Shown here: one piece after another, positions 1-15,477 of the stretch | Numbering within the stretch: the first letter of the stretch is position 1 | Layout: each line of letters begins with the position of its first letter | Assembly (NCBI RefSeq): GCF_958979055.1 | Contig: NC_084887.1 | Span: 35,070,620-35,134,619 of the forward strand | Reading direction: 5' to 3' | Source of the DNA: Alnus glutinosa | Lineage: Eukaryota > Streptophyta > Magnoliopsida > Fagales > Betulaceae | DNA length: 64,000 bases | The notes under the pieces: generated by a model | What the model saw: only the letters and a program-made list of their open reading frames with translations | Database searches by the model: none | Told to the model about the DNA's origin: nothing | Program-made: the position numbers and the translations under genes

Positions 1-385
1 TAAGCTTTAATCTTATTTAAATTAGTATTGGATTAGTAGATCCTTTAAATTAATCAAGTCCAGCCACTTATATGTTTCAGCCATTCTGTCCCTTCTGAGA
101 TCATACACTCAATCACCCCCTTCTTTACTCCTTACTTCAAGCCATGTTATTTTAGGTTTCTATTTACTCTTTTCCACTTCATTTTGAAATTTTGATTTAA
201 TATGTGAAAAATATATTTGACTCTTTCATTGTTGATGGACATCTCAAGGTCCTTGTATAAAAGTCATAAAAATCCTAGAGTCAGTCCCTTAAATTTCTGG
301 GTTGTCATGTGCAAAAGCATTTTTTCAGGCGCATTCTTTATCCTGTTTGTTCGTTATATTGATATTTTGTGCACAAATCAAACAG

Positions 386-2077
386 ATAAGTCGTTACTTC
401 TCAGATCCCCAATATTATTTCCAAGTGAATGACCACTATGTGAGGAACAAATTGAAGGTTGTTTTGTTTCCGTTCCTTCACAGGGTAAGCACACATTCCC
501 TCTAGTTGACCTATTTTTTCCTTCTATAGTAGTTGCATCTTTTTTGCTTATTTTCCTTGTCTTCAGGGCCATTGGACACGGATAACTGAGCCAGTAGGGG
601 GCAGGCTCTCTTATAAACCCCCAATTTATGACATAAATGCACCAGACCTCTACATTCCATTTATGGCATTTGGTACCTATGTTGTTCTTGCTGGCTTCTC
701 GTTGGGTCTTCAGGGGAAGTAAGTGACTATTTTTCTAATATTTATGTTATTGTAATCATCTTCCTCTTTTATTTCAGATCACATGAAAATGATTTTTTTC
801 CCCTAATTCTGTTTGCGTTAAAGTAAGCAATGCTTGTGTCTAATTGCTATATTTTCACTATTCCATTTTGAAGATTTTGTGGTCGCAATCATAATTCACT
901 GCATACTGTTTGTATGGAGTGGTCAGCATGGAATAAGTTCCTTTCCTCAGAAGCCGATTCTTTTCAGATTGATGATTGAAATCAACACAAATTAAATAGA
1001 ATTGATTATTGTGTTTGCTTCCAAAATAAATATAGTATTTCCAAAGTGCTAATATTGACAGTTAATGTGGCATTATTTACTCGGGCTATTTGATGGCAGT
1101 TCTGGGAGCTCTCTCCCCCCCCTCCCCCCTGGCGCTTTCAGCCTTGACATATGTATAGATTTATCTTCTTTCTGTTAATGAATGACCTATGGGAAGAAAG
1201 GGACTCGGAACTGTGAATTGGTGTACCACATGTTTGCCAGGCCCTTTTCCAAACGGGGTATGATGCAGCTTTGGGCCCTTGTCAGCTGGCCAGACCACCT
1301 TGTTTTACTGGTTGGACATTATTCTTTCAAGACCTGCATGTTATTGGGGGAAGAATCTTGCCTTTGCAATCAATTATAAGGCTTGGATAGGCTTGATGAA
1401 GTTTTTCTCGTTAGAAGTGTTGGTTGATTCCACCTCACAATTAAGGGAACCTTGAATTATCCTTCTGTTCAGTTGCAGAAGCTGCCTGAACTTCCTCTTG
1501 GTCCTTTTCGAAAATTCCATATTTTGACTTCAATTTTTGTTATTCAGTTATACTTTTGGTGTTGTCTCCTTCTCTTGATACAATGTTGAAATCAAATCAT
1601 TTAGTTTTCTTAATATTTGCCATCTCCTTTATTTCCATTTTCTTTTCTCGGCCTGCACATTTTTCTAAAACAATTTCATTTGTTGCCAGGTTTAGCCCAG
1701 AAGCTCTGAACTGGTTGTTTATCAAAGGATTGCTTGGGTGGTTTCTGCAAGTCGCACTTCTGAAAGTGACATTGCTTTCATTGGGTAGTGGGGAGGCACC
1801 CTTGCTGGACATTGTGGCTTATGCAGGATATACTTTCACAGGAATGTGTGTGGCTGTCCTCGGGAAGATAATATGGGGATACTCGTACTATGCTTTAATG
1901 CCTTGGACCTGCTTATGCATGGGTATCTTCTTAGTGAAGACGATGAAGAGAGTCCTATTTGCAGAAGTGAGGAGTTATGATTCGAGCAAGCACCACTATC
2001 TCTTGCTCTTTATTGCTTTGGCGCAGTTCCCACTTTTCACATGGCTTGGCAACATTAGTGTTAATTGGCTTATATAA
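386..2077 (+). CDS. YIF1: YIF1-family ER/Golgi membrane protein, C-terminal 212 residues (5' exons outside window)
   Basis: Three exons are visible: 386-484, 567-718 and 1690-2077, ending in TAA, with phases that join exactly; earlier exons lie left of the window. The reading begins [20 protein letters not shown], followed by GHWTRITEP and [20 protein letters not shown], which are hallmarks of the plant YIF1 (Hrf1 domain) family. About five hydrophobic segments follow, near fragment residues 68-84, 92-112, 122-142, 154-168 and 187-207, and the protein ends GNISVNWLI, as in plant homologues. YIF1 proteins work with YIP1 relatives in ER-to-Golgi vesicle transport. That role is known from yeast and animals and is inferred here. 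The 970-bp intron between the last two exons shows nothing gene-like. Every exon junction has GT/AG borders. Confidence 0.93.
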
Positions 2078-2606
2078 CTTGCTTTAGTTAGAAACAGTTT
2101 GTGTTCATAGCGGTTCTTAAAATGTTGTAGGCAATTTTCTCGATTTTATATCAACTTCCTGTTCTTTGCTCGCAGAAATATTCAACAATTATGAAAGTTT
2201 CTCTTTTTGGCTTGTTTTCTGTTTGTGGTGCTATCGGAAATGTAAGATGTAACATTGGAAGAAGCAGTCAATACATGGAAGTAGGAAGACACCTAACCAG
2301 AAATTCATCAATGAATAGAAGATGGGTACATGGTTTTCATATTCATAATGATATTTTATTTTATTTATTGAAAGTTAGAAGTTATATATTTTCCTGATGA
2401 TTCTGCCGTAGCATTAAGATGTGATGGGTACATGGCTCTCTCATTTGCTGCCATTGGTCTGCCTAGGGCATTTTGAAAATGTCCTTTGCCCTCCGCGGCA
2501 CAATGGTATGATGGTCGGACGCCTAATGCAATTCATTGACAGACTGCCTATAACCCTCCTCGTGTGAGTAATGAACTTCGGTGGAAAATGTCCTGACAGA
2601 AAGTTG
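2078..2606. other. 3' flank between YIF1 and the LRR relic
   Basis: This stretch holds the presumed YIF1 3' UTR and a short spacer. I see no further open frame with family resemblance, no tRNA and no clear repeat. Confidence 0.5.
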
Positions 2607-3600
2607 TTATCCATGTAGAGGATTCTCCACGATCGCGCCAGTCTTTCTCCATATTCCCTTGATTAGACTGGAGAACTGATTATGTGCGAAGTTAATTTGG
2701 GTCAAGTTCTGAATTGTGACCAACTTGGTAGGCAAATGGCCAGGGAACTGGTTGTTTTCTGCATCAAGTACTTGAAGTTGCGTCTCTTCGCCGGAAATTT
2801 TGAACGTCTCTATTCCGTTGAAGCGGTTGTTTGAAACGTTCAGGTAAACCAGCCGTGGTAATGAAAGGATGTCGTCGCTAATCAGACCAGAAAACCTGTT
2901 GTCACTCACATCTAGCCGTACAAGGTTTTTGAGCTTTTTGACTGATGAAATGTGGCTTGAAAGTTTGTTGTGGTTTAGAGAGAGTGTTGTCAATCTGAAA
3001 GGAAGATTTGGGAGATATCCATAGAACTGGTAGGCGCTGAGGTCTAAAGTCTTGAGCTGCCACAGCGCTGTGAGGTTTGGGATTGTGCCTGTGAGCGCGT
3101 TGCCTGACAAGCTTCGTAATCCAGAGATATTGACGGGAACAGAGCCATATATCTTGTTTCCAAAAATGTCTAGACATTCAAGATTCTTGAGCAAAGTGAT
3201 TTCGTTAGGAATGGTGCCTGTGAAATAGTTGTCCGCCAGTGAAAGCATGGTGAGCTTTTTAAGGTTGGCGATGGTTTCGGGGATTATTCTTCGGAACTTG
3301 TTCTTGCCTAGGTTGAAGATGGTGAGCTCGGACAAGTTCCCGATCGACGGTGTCAGAAACCCGTCATATTCAACGCCATCGAGATCGATTGCGATTATCC
3401 TACTAGAGACGTTGTCTAGAGGATTACTACATAAAATTCCCAAAAACTGCCCGCCTGTAGTTCCGCATGAATCTACCATGAAGTCCCAACCACTGAGTAA
3501 AGATGTTGGAGAGATAAGAGATTGACGTGGGATCAATGGCATGCCTCAGGCTGCGAAATGCTTGAATATCAGAGTCTAGGGTCGACGAATGGATAATTGT
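2607..3600 (-). pseudogene. Leucine-rich-repeat protein gene, frameshifted and truncated
   Basis: On the minus strand a 311-codon frame (3542 down to 2607) encodes about nine plant extracellular-type leucine-rich repeats, such as LKNLECLDIFGNKIYGSVP and LPRLVYLNVSNNRFNG. The expected cap region is split over two frames. TLDSDIQAFRSLRHAIDP, typical of the start of an LRRNT-type domain, reads in another frame at about 3530-3600, while LLSGWDF and the cysteine pair follow in the main frame, so at least one frameshift lies near 3500. There is no signal peptide, no full N-terminus, no transmembrane segment and no kinase. One repeat around 3110 looks shortened. The relatives are secreted or receptor-like LRR proteins of plants. 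I cannot name the subfamily. A working gene with an unseen small intron at the frameshift is possible but less likely. Confidence 0.7.
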
Positions 3601-4008
3601 TGATAGGGGTGTACAAGCGGGATAGTTATTAACCGATCGCCAACAACTGTTAACTGAAAAAATTGAAAAATCCAAAAACAAAAAATAACCACAACCGGAT
3701 AACTAAATAATCAGGTACCTAATTACAATTATCGTTATTGTATTTTAAAAAACCGATTAATAACAAGGAGTAATCGCAACCGGTTTATATATAATAATAA
3801 TAAAAAATAATTAAAAAATTAAAAAAAAAAAAACACGAAACTTTTGAAAACCGGTTACTAACTTAATATTAAACTGAAAAAAAACCCGATGGTATCTAAC
3901 TTAATGATATCTTCTTACTTTCGTTGGTAGAGAAAGTCGTTTTCGTTCTCAACAAAATCATTTGAGCTGGCCATGTTTCCTTATATATGTTTGAGAAATG
4001 TTAAGAGG
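3601..4008. other. AT-rich spacer
   Basis: This is intergenic DNA with scattered CCGGTT/AACCGG words and A-runs near 3800-3835. It looks like decayed transposon sequence, but I cannot assign a family. Confidence 0.35.
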
Positions 4009-4747
4009 TACTTACAAACTCACAAACTGAAGTTTACAAACTCTCATCAACTGAAGTTTACAAACTCTCATCGCATCTATCTGGCATTTTATTAATTAAA
4101 AAACTCATTTATTAAAACTCAAAGGGATCCGGCCGGTTGATTTCAGAAAACAAAAAAAAAGAAAAAAGATCCGACCGGGACTGAGGCGACCAACACAAAC
4201 ACAGGCCCCAGCCGGATCCATGCGCATCCTTTTCATCCAGAACCCGAACCCCCACCACCGACGAGCTTCGACAGAGACGGCATAGAGATCCGGAAACCCA
4301 CGCTGACGAGACGACGACAGAGACGAGGGAAGAGGATCTGGAGGCTCGGTGGGAAGCCGGAGGAGGCACAGTGCGGCTGAGGAAGAGATCCGAACCCCGA
4401 CCCACCAAACCACACCGGCGTGGGTGGTTTCCGGCTGGATCTTCTAGTTCATACAACGTCGTCGGTGAATCACGATCTTCAAGTTCGCATGTTGCGTCGT
4501 CGCCGGAAACCGTCGGGATCTGGGTCAGGAAACCTTCGTCGCCGGCCGTTTGGGATTGCTGGGACCCAGACCCCAACGGTTTCCCGACCCAGACGTCGAC
4601 GGTGGTCGGGGTCTGGTCAAGATTGCTGGGACGTGGCCAGTTTTTTAATTTGATCAAAAACCAATCTTACTTCTATGTGTCTAAATTTTTTAAATAATAA
4701 AATGCCACGCGGGTTTGTAAGCTTATCTTTGTAAAGGTTTGCAAGTA
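4009..4747. mobile_element. Candidate non-autonomous DNA transposon with GC-rich interior
   Basis: The two ends match as imperfect inverted repeats. The left end reads TACTTACAAACT and the reverse complement of the right end reads TACTTGCAAACC. Both then have ACAAAC-rich subterminal copies and, 60-80 bp further in, the shared word TGGCATTTTATTA at 4081-4093 and about 4691-4703 (right copy TGGCATTTTATTAT on the minus strand). The 500-bp interior (4130-4650) is unusually GC- and CpG-rich and is open in several frames, but none resembles a known protein. No target-site duplication was found, so the exact ends and superfamily are uncertain. Subterminal repeats fit a hAT-like element. Confidence 0.5.
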
Positions 4748-4783
4748 GCCTACTATTTCTCATATATTTATCTCGCTTTTAAG

Positions 4784-4981
4784 ATGATATTGGCAACATT
4801 TATTGAAACTCTTGTGGAGCAGTTCTCTGCCATATCTTACGGCGATTTGGTTTTTGGCCGACAAGTTGCAGTCTATCTACACCGTCAAGTCGAAATCCTA
4901 CACGACTTGCCGCCTGTTCTTGATCTTCTTCCACCTCTAGAGAAATACCCACTTCGCCGGTTTGTGATGCCGGTGGACTAG
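4784..4981 (+). pseudogene. Fragment resembling the C-terminal region of MINIYO/RPAP1
   Basis: A 60-codon stretch reads LVEQFSAISYGDLVFGRQVA, then VYLHRQVE and LDLLPPLEK. From memory this matches the conserved C-terminal block of plant MINIYO (IYO, the RPAP1 homologue), a large protein that helps RNA polymerase II elongation. The family has roughly 15 more residues between the VYLHR and LLPPLEK parts, so this copy carries a deletion. It runs into a stop (TAG) at 4979-4981. No other part of that roughly 1,500-residue protein is visible nearby, so this is an isolated relic. It starts a few dozen bases beyond the right end of the candidate transposon at 4009-4747. Confidence 0.6.
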
Positions 4982-5331
4982 GGGAAGAAGAAGCGTTTTG
5001 TGGGTGGAAGAATGTTGACAGTTGGCATGTTTCAATCCGTTCGATATAATGAATGGCCAGGATTTAACAATTCTGAAATCTAGAATTTGAAAGATTTTTG
5101 AGGTAGGGAGGATTCCAATTTTTTTTTTTCTAGCCCATTGATTATGGAACTTGTGGGCCCAACTGCTTTACTTTCTCTTTTGTGGGCCCCAACTATCGGT
5201 CACTACGAAGTTGCCTGTGAAATTCGCGGAAGATGAGTACAGCTGGTCAGAAAGCATCCATCACGCTCATTTGATTGTACATTTTCCAGGAAGCTGCTGA
5301 TGAATTTCGAGGATGTTGCTCTGAATCCTCT

Positions 5332-5339
5332 TATATATA
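5332..5339 (+). promoter_or_regulatory. TATA box of the small membrane-protein gene
   Basis: TATATATA lies 90 bp before the ATG at 5429, in a good position for a plant TATA box with transcription starting near 5365. Confidence 0.5.
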
Positions 5340-5428
5340 GAGAGAAACCAGTTTAATCATAGCCACACCGTCATCAACGGCAACCAGCATCATTTTCTAG
5401 CTTCTCTGCTTCTCACGCCATCACTACC

Positions 5429-5896
5429 ATGTCGACAAGCCGTTGTAGCAATCATAGTACAGTTCCCCCTTCTCGCAACGTTGATAGCAAAAATAACAGC
5501 CTCGGGTTCATGCCGTGCTTCGCTTTTTTCAACCTTACGATTAGCAGCGTGGGCACGATCTACCGCGCATATACCCACAACGACATACCCATGATAGCTT
5601 TCATCTTGTTTGTTTACTTTGCCTATTTCTGGTTGGATCGCTGTTTCACGGAGCTTAATAAGCTGCCTCCAAGTGATACCTCGTCCAAGAAAAAGAACTT
5701 GCAATTCACCATTTGGATTTTGTCAACCGCCATCATGTTCGGATTTGCTTGTGAATTTGCGACGTTTCTTAACCTGCCTGCAAGCTTGTCCATCTGTGTC
5801 CTTTCAATTGCGACCAGCTTGTGCCTCTTCTACGCCTACTTCATCCATGACAACCAAACAACGACACAACAGAATGAATCCGCCTTCTCTTTCTAA
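5429..5896 (+). CDS. Small four-helix predicted membrane protein, single exon, 155 aa
   Basis: One uninterrupted frame starts at ATG 5429 (context ACCATGTC) and ends TAA at 5894-5896. After a polar 25-residue N-terminus there are four hydrophobic segments, near residues 26-47, 53-73, 92-114 and 117-140, and a short polar tail. The loop between helices 2 and 3 (about 74-91) is rich in Lys, Ser and Pro. I believe it belongs to a plant family of uncharacterised small transmembrane proteins, but I recognise no named domain or function. A TATA box at 5332 and a start in good context support a real gene. The third and fourth helices are typical membrane spans without obvious catalytic residues. Confidence 0.7.
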   Translation: MSTSRCSNHSTVPPSRNVDSKNNSLGFMPCFAFFNLTISSVGTIYRAYTHNDIPMIAFILFVYFAYFWLDRCFTELNKLPPSDTSSKKKNLQFTIWILSTAIMFGFACEFATFLNLPASLSICVLSIATSLCLFYAYFIHDNQTTTQQNESAFSF

Positions 5897-5956
5897 CGAA
5901 AAAGTGCGTGACAATAAATTTGAAGAAACCTATATATTGCTTATTGGTGGTTTCCT

Positions 5957-6012
5957 CTCCTCCTCCTCCTCCTCCTCCTCCTCCTCGATCTTCTTCTTCT
6001 TCTTCTTCTTCT
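5957..6012. repeat. Compound microsatellite (TCC)n-(TTC)n
   Basis: Perfect TCC units run from 5957 to 5986, followed by TTC units up to about 6012, 60 bp after the stop codon of the small membrane-protein gene, so probably in its 3' UTR. Confidence 0.9.
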
Positions 6013-6985
6013 TTTTTTATTAAAAATATGGGCTAGTAAGTTAGAAGTTATTGCTCTGTCTGTTAATGTTTGTTAGAGTGTGTGTGTGTGTTTTTTTTTA
6101 TTATTATTTTCTGTTTGAAAATGTGATTAAAGGTGATAATAAGAATAATTTTGAATATTTGTATTTTAAGTAGTTTATTAATATTTTTTATTTGAAAAAG
6201 GTAAAACAAAATAAGGAGAAAAAAAGTGTGTTATCAATCAAAGCATGTTATTTTGTGACTAAGTTTGCGCCATATAACTTAAATGGACAAATTAAGTTCA
6301 AATTGAGTAAGAGAAAATTCTTCAATATAGCATCACGTTAAATTAGAGCATTTTAGCTACCATTTCCCTCTTTCGCCAAAATTTGAAGAAATTCTTAAAA
6401 AAAAAAAAAAAACTCACTAATGCTATGTTTGTTTCGAAGTAAAATGGATTTCGTTATAAAATGGTTTCAGGGAAGTTATTTTTCAAAAAAATGATATTCG
6501 CCGAAAGCATTTTTCGATGTTTGGCACGTACGAAAAATCACAAATATTTTTTATTTTTTCATTCAATCATATTAACCTATAAAAATCAATTTTTATTCAA
6601 AACATATAAATATTAATGTAAAATAATATAAAAATCACCGATGACGAGATTTTGTCACTGACCGACAGAATTCTAACTACTATAGCTAGAATATGAGATA
6701 AAGGCCGAAATTCAGACAGTTTCTTCAAAATTTGGGTTTGTCAAATTCCGGTTAAGTGGCCAGAATCCAGTCGTTCCGCCTAGAGATGTTCTGGCCAAAT
6801 CCGTTCGGCCATATGGCCGGAATACGACCAATTTGGTCGTCGGAATCTGGGCTGACCGGATTCCGATGACAATGATTAGATGTTGTCAAATTTTAGCACT
6901 GGTCATATTTCGATGGTGGTCTATTGCTTGAAAGAAGGTCGACTGCATCGTTTAAAAGGGAGCTTTTGCCATTCATTATTTGAGA
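6013..6985. other. Intergenic repeat-like DNA
   Basis: The first part is AT-rich spacer. From about 6419, words such as TTTTCGATGTTTGGCACGTA and then alternating GGCCGGAAT/GTCGGAATC motifs (6640-6870) look like a common plant interspersed repeat. I see no open frame with resemblance to a transposase and cannot fix the ends. Confidence 0.4.
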
Positions 6986-7420
6986 TATTTGAGACTTTTA
7001 ATACTCTCTCTCTCTCTAGTCTCTACTGTCTCTTCATTCGTATCCTTCTTCACTTTCGCGCCAGCAGTTCCCTCTCTTTCGACCCCCAGAAAAACTCGAA
7101 TTATCGCCGTCGCCTAACTTGGAGAAGAAGCCAAGATCCACAACCGAAAACAGCTTGTTTCCGAACGATTTGGCCAATCCCTCATATGATTCGATCGATT
7201 TGACCAATCCCCTAAACCTGCTCCGTCAGAGGTGCCATCGTAGTCAACAGCCAAGCCGGAAAGCAATCCCCTATCTGATTCGAAGCATTTGATGGGAGAA
7301 TCGGAGGGTAAAGATGTTGGTGCTAGTAAGGAGGAGCCTCAATCGCCCAAGAAGGAATCTCCTGGAATTCTGATTTTATTTGCTTTGAATAGGATAAGCT
7401 CTGAATCTTCACAAAATTCT
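6986..7420 (+). other. Gene-like scrap (possible captured 5' UTR and first-exon sequence)
   Basis: A CT-rich leader (7000-7080) is followed by coding-like, GC-richer DNA and an ATG at 7291. That frame reads MGESEGKDVGASKEEPQSPK and stops after about 45 codons. The layout looks like the beginning of a plant mRNA, but no downstream exons are visible before the AT microsatellite at 7614. It could be a captured gene fragment or the first exon of an unrecognised gene. Confidence 0.3.
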
Positions 7421-7609
7421 TTATCTGGAATTTGAATCTCTTTATTTTTATTTTTATTTTTTGCATTCGAGATGAGATCTTGTTTGGTTACTGTGATTTT
7501 GGTTTGTGAGGTTGAATTATGGAGGTGATCGAGATAACAAGATTAAAGATGAAGAGAAGATTAGTTTTTCCCTTCTTAAGATTAAGGGCAGCATCCCAAA
7601 TCCCAATTG

Positions 7610-7613
<4 letters not shown>

Positions 7614-7695
<82 letters not shown>
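7614..7695. repeat. Long (AT)n microsatellite
   Basis: About 40 uninterrupted AT units. Apparent open frames across it simply encode alternating Ile-Tyr and are not genes. Confidence 0.97.
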
Positions 7696-7696
<1 letters not shown>

Positions 7697-8557
7697 CTGT
7701 AGGGGGAGGGCGCCAAGAGAAGATTAGTTGATTTGCATTTGTTATCATCTGTTTTCTGTAAATGTATATTTATCTTTTGAATACAACTGTATACGGTTTA
7801 TATTAAAATACGTGTTCTAAAACAATTATTAATTTATATTAAAAGAGAATCGCATGCTATTTCGTCATTTAATAGATTGAATTATAAGAATTTTTTTCAT
7901 GAAATTTGGTTCGTTGATTTAAAGCTGCGTTACAGATATGCACTCCAACTTGATATTTCCAGTCAAATTTTTCTCCTGATCAGTTTCATCATCTCTTGAA
8001 CATCAAATTTTATCGAATTATTTTTTTGCTAAAGTATTGGTTTAGATGAAGAGCAACGGGAAATCAATAGACTGAAATGAAATAGAAAGACAGCAAAAGA
8101 AAAGAAGAATATCAAACAAAAAAGGGAGAATACTGATCACATCGGCACCGCCACTGTTAAGTTCACCACTTTTCCCAGCTTGAGAAGCGGTCGGAATTAG
8201 GAGTAGTGATTCTAGTGAATGATACAGAAAGAGAGGCCAAAACACCTTCTTCTTTTTTTTATAATAAATAAATAAAATTGGTCAATTTTTTTTTTTGCAT
8301 CAAACGTGGAAAGATGTTACAAATATTTTTAAGGGAAAATATTTGAGATTTATATTGTAAAACCTATATAAGTTCCATTTTTTTTTTTTAAAGAGAAAAT
8401 ATCATTTGGTCTTAGGTTTTATGTGATTTTAATTTATTATTTAGAGCAGTAAGAGCAATGTCTCAAACATTTTTTCTAATTTATAAAAAATTTAAGAAAT
8501 CAACCCACTTTTTTTTTACTATTATTTTTTTATTTATATAAAAGAAAATGTTAGATT
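7696..8557. other. AT-rich intergenic DNA
   Basis: No coding or RNA feature is seen. Around 8441-8460 the word TTAGAGCAGTAAGAGCAATG resembles the left end of a Tourist-like MITE (TTA target plus GAGCA-type end), but I could not find its partner end. Confidence 0.35.
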
Positions 8558-8670
8558 TACAACACCAATACAACAACTGCACAACAACTCCTCACATGAG
8601 GGTGAGTCCTATACACTGGGGCCCACCCTCATGTGAAGGGTTGTTGTAAAGTTGTTGTGATAGTGTTGTA
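8558..8670. mobile_element. Fold-back MITE with TACAACA-type ends
   Basis: This is a 113-bp imperfect palindrome. The left arm 8558-8604 (TACAACACCAATACAACAAC...) pairs with the right arm 8624-8670 (ends GTGATAGTGTTGTA), around a 19-bp loop containing GGGGCCC. The innermost arms share CACATGAGGGTG exactly. A clear target duplication is not visible. A second element with the same kind of ends lies at 39668-39754. Confidence 0.75.
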
Positions 8671-8763
8671 CAAGAATCAAATCCCTTATATAAATACATC
8701 TCATAATAGATTCCTTTAATCTTTTTTTTATATCATTAAAATATTATTTTTAATTTTTTAATT

Positions 8764-9360
8764 TTATTCATTTCTGTTTCTCCAAGTTTCCCAAGTGAAC
8801 CGCAGCTCTCTCGGTCTCTCCTTCTCCAATTCTTCCTCCATCGTTCTAGGTTTATTGAGGAGGACGAGGACGGCATCTCCCCCGATCTGTCCTCCATACT
8901 TCATCACCCTTTCTTTCTCCCCCGACTCCTCATCCAGGTGATGGCCCCCATACCCTCCACTGAGCATTTGATCGTGGCCTTCCACTACTGGATCCACCAT
9001 GCTCCCCCTAGATTCTGTGCGCTTAGAACCTGTTGGAGATGGTGGGCTGGCGGATTTGAAACCTCTGTATCGTTTCCCTTGCAACTTGGTTCAGGCGGTA
9101 AATCAGCTTAGTGGAATTGGTTTAGGCCTTTTGGTTCAAAACTTAAATATTTAAGAGAGAGAGAGAAGGTCTATTTGGCCCAAAAATGCCATTAGGAAAG
9201 GGACGAGGGATTCATTTTTAGGAGGACGAAGAAGGAAAAGGAGGAGACTGAGGCAGAGTTGAGTGGCGGCAGCAAGACTGGCTCCGATTAGGATCAAAGG
9301 GGATTTGATTAAATTCTTGAGGTTGAGGATGCGGGAAGGAGAGAGAGCCAAATAGTGACA
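8764..9360. other. GC-richer gene-like scrap of unknown origin
   Basis: The segment is clearly richer in G and C than its AT-rich flanks. It is open for 106 codons on the minus strand (9084 to 8764) and partly open on the plus strand. The predicted peptides match no family I know. It could be sequence captured by a transposon, or an old pseudogene. Confidence 0.3.
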
Positions 9361-9684
9361 CTTTTTTTTTTTTCAATTTTTTTTATTTTAACAAAGTGAA
9401 CCACTTATAGAACTACTAAGGCTCTTTGGTCAGTCTTAACAATTAATCCCTTAGATTATTTTATTTTAATTTCAAATAGGCTCTTTCATTAATTTATTGT
9501 CCAATTAATTAACTATATATCATGTGAAATTAATCCATTTAATATCACGTAATAGATTTTTCTTTGATTATCGTTTGGCATATCATATATTTATTTGATA
9601 AAAATTAGAATGTTATAGATTAATTTGATAAAAATTCATATAATATATATTTTTTAAAAAAAACAACCAAAAGACGGAAAAGAT

Positions 9685-9757
9685 TGGAGATGCGGGGTAT
9701 CGATCCCCGTACCTCTCGCATGCTAAGCGAGCGCTCTACCATCTGAGCTACATCCCC
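9685..9757 (-). tRNA. tRNA-Ala (anticodon AGC)
   Basis: The reverse complement is a 73-base tRNA. The acceptor stem is GGGGATG/CATCTCC with one G-T pair, the discriminator base is A, the D-arm is AGCTCAGATGGTAGAGC, and the anticodon stem CTCGC/GCGAG carries loop TTAGCAT (anticodon AGC). The T-arm is CGGGGATCGATACCCCG. There is no intron. It lies 120 bp before, and divergent from, the NDUFAF7 gene. All invariant positions look intact, so it is probably a working nuclear gene. Confidence 0.97.
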
Positions 9758-9876
9758 GCCATGCCAAAGCGCCTGAGATGTTTATAAATCAATTATATTT
9801 CAGTAAATGTATATAGGCTGTATCGTTCTCTTGCTCGTCGAAAGTCGGTTGGGACAGAGATCACTGTAATCACGAA

Positions 9877-15477
<5,601 letters not shown>

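Noticed and set aside
2480..2580. Possible tRNA-like sequence with CCGCGGCACAATGG
   Set aside because: No cloverleaf could be drawn and no A-box/B-box spacing fits.
4112..4657. 181-codon minus-strand frame as a possible gene
   Set aside because: Overlapping frames on both strands are equally open because the segment is GC-rich; no family resemblance, and it lies within a candidate transposon.
7488..7748. Open frames of alternating Ile-Tyr on both strands
   Set aside because: They are the translation of the (AT)n microsatellite and not genes.
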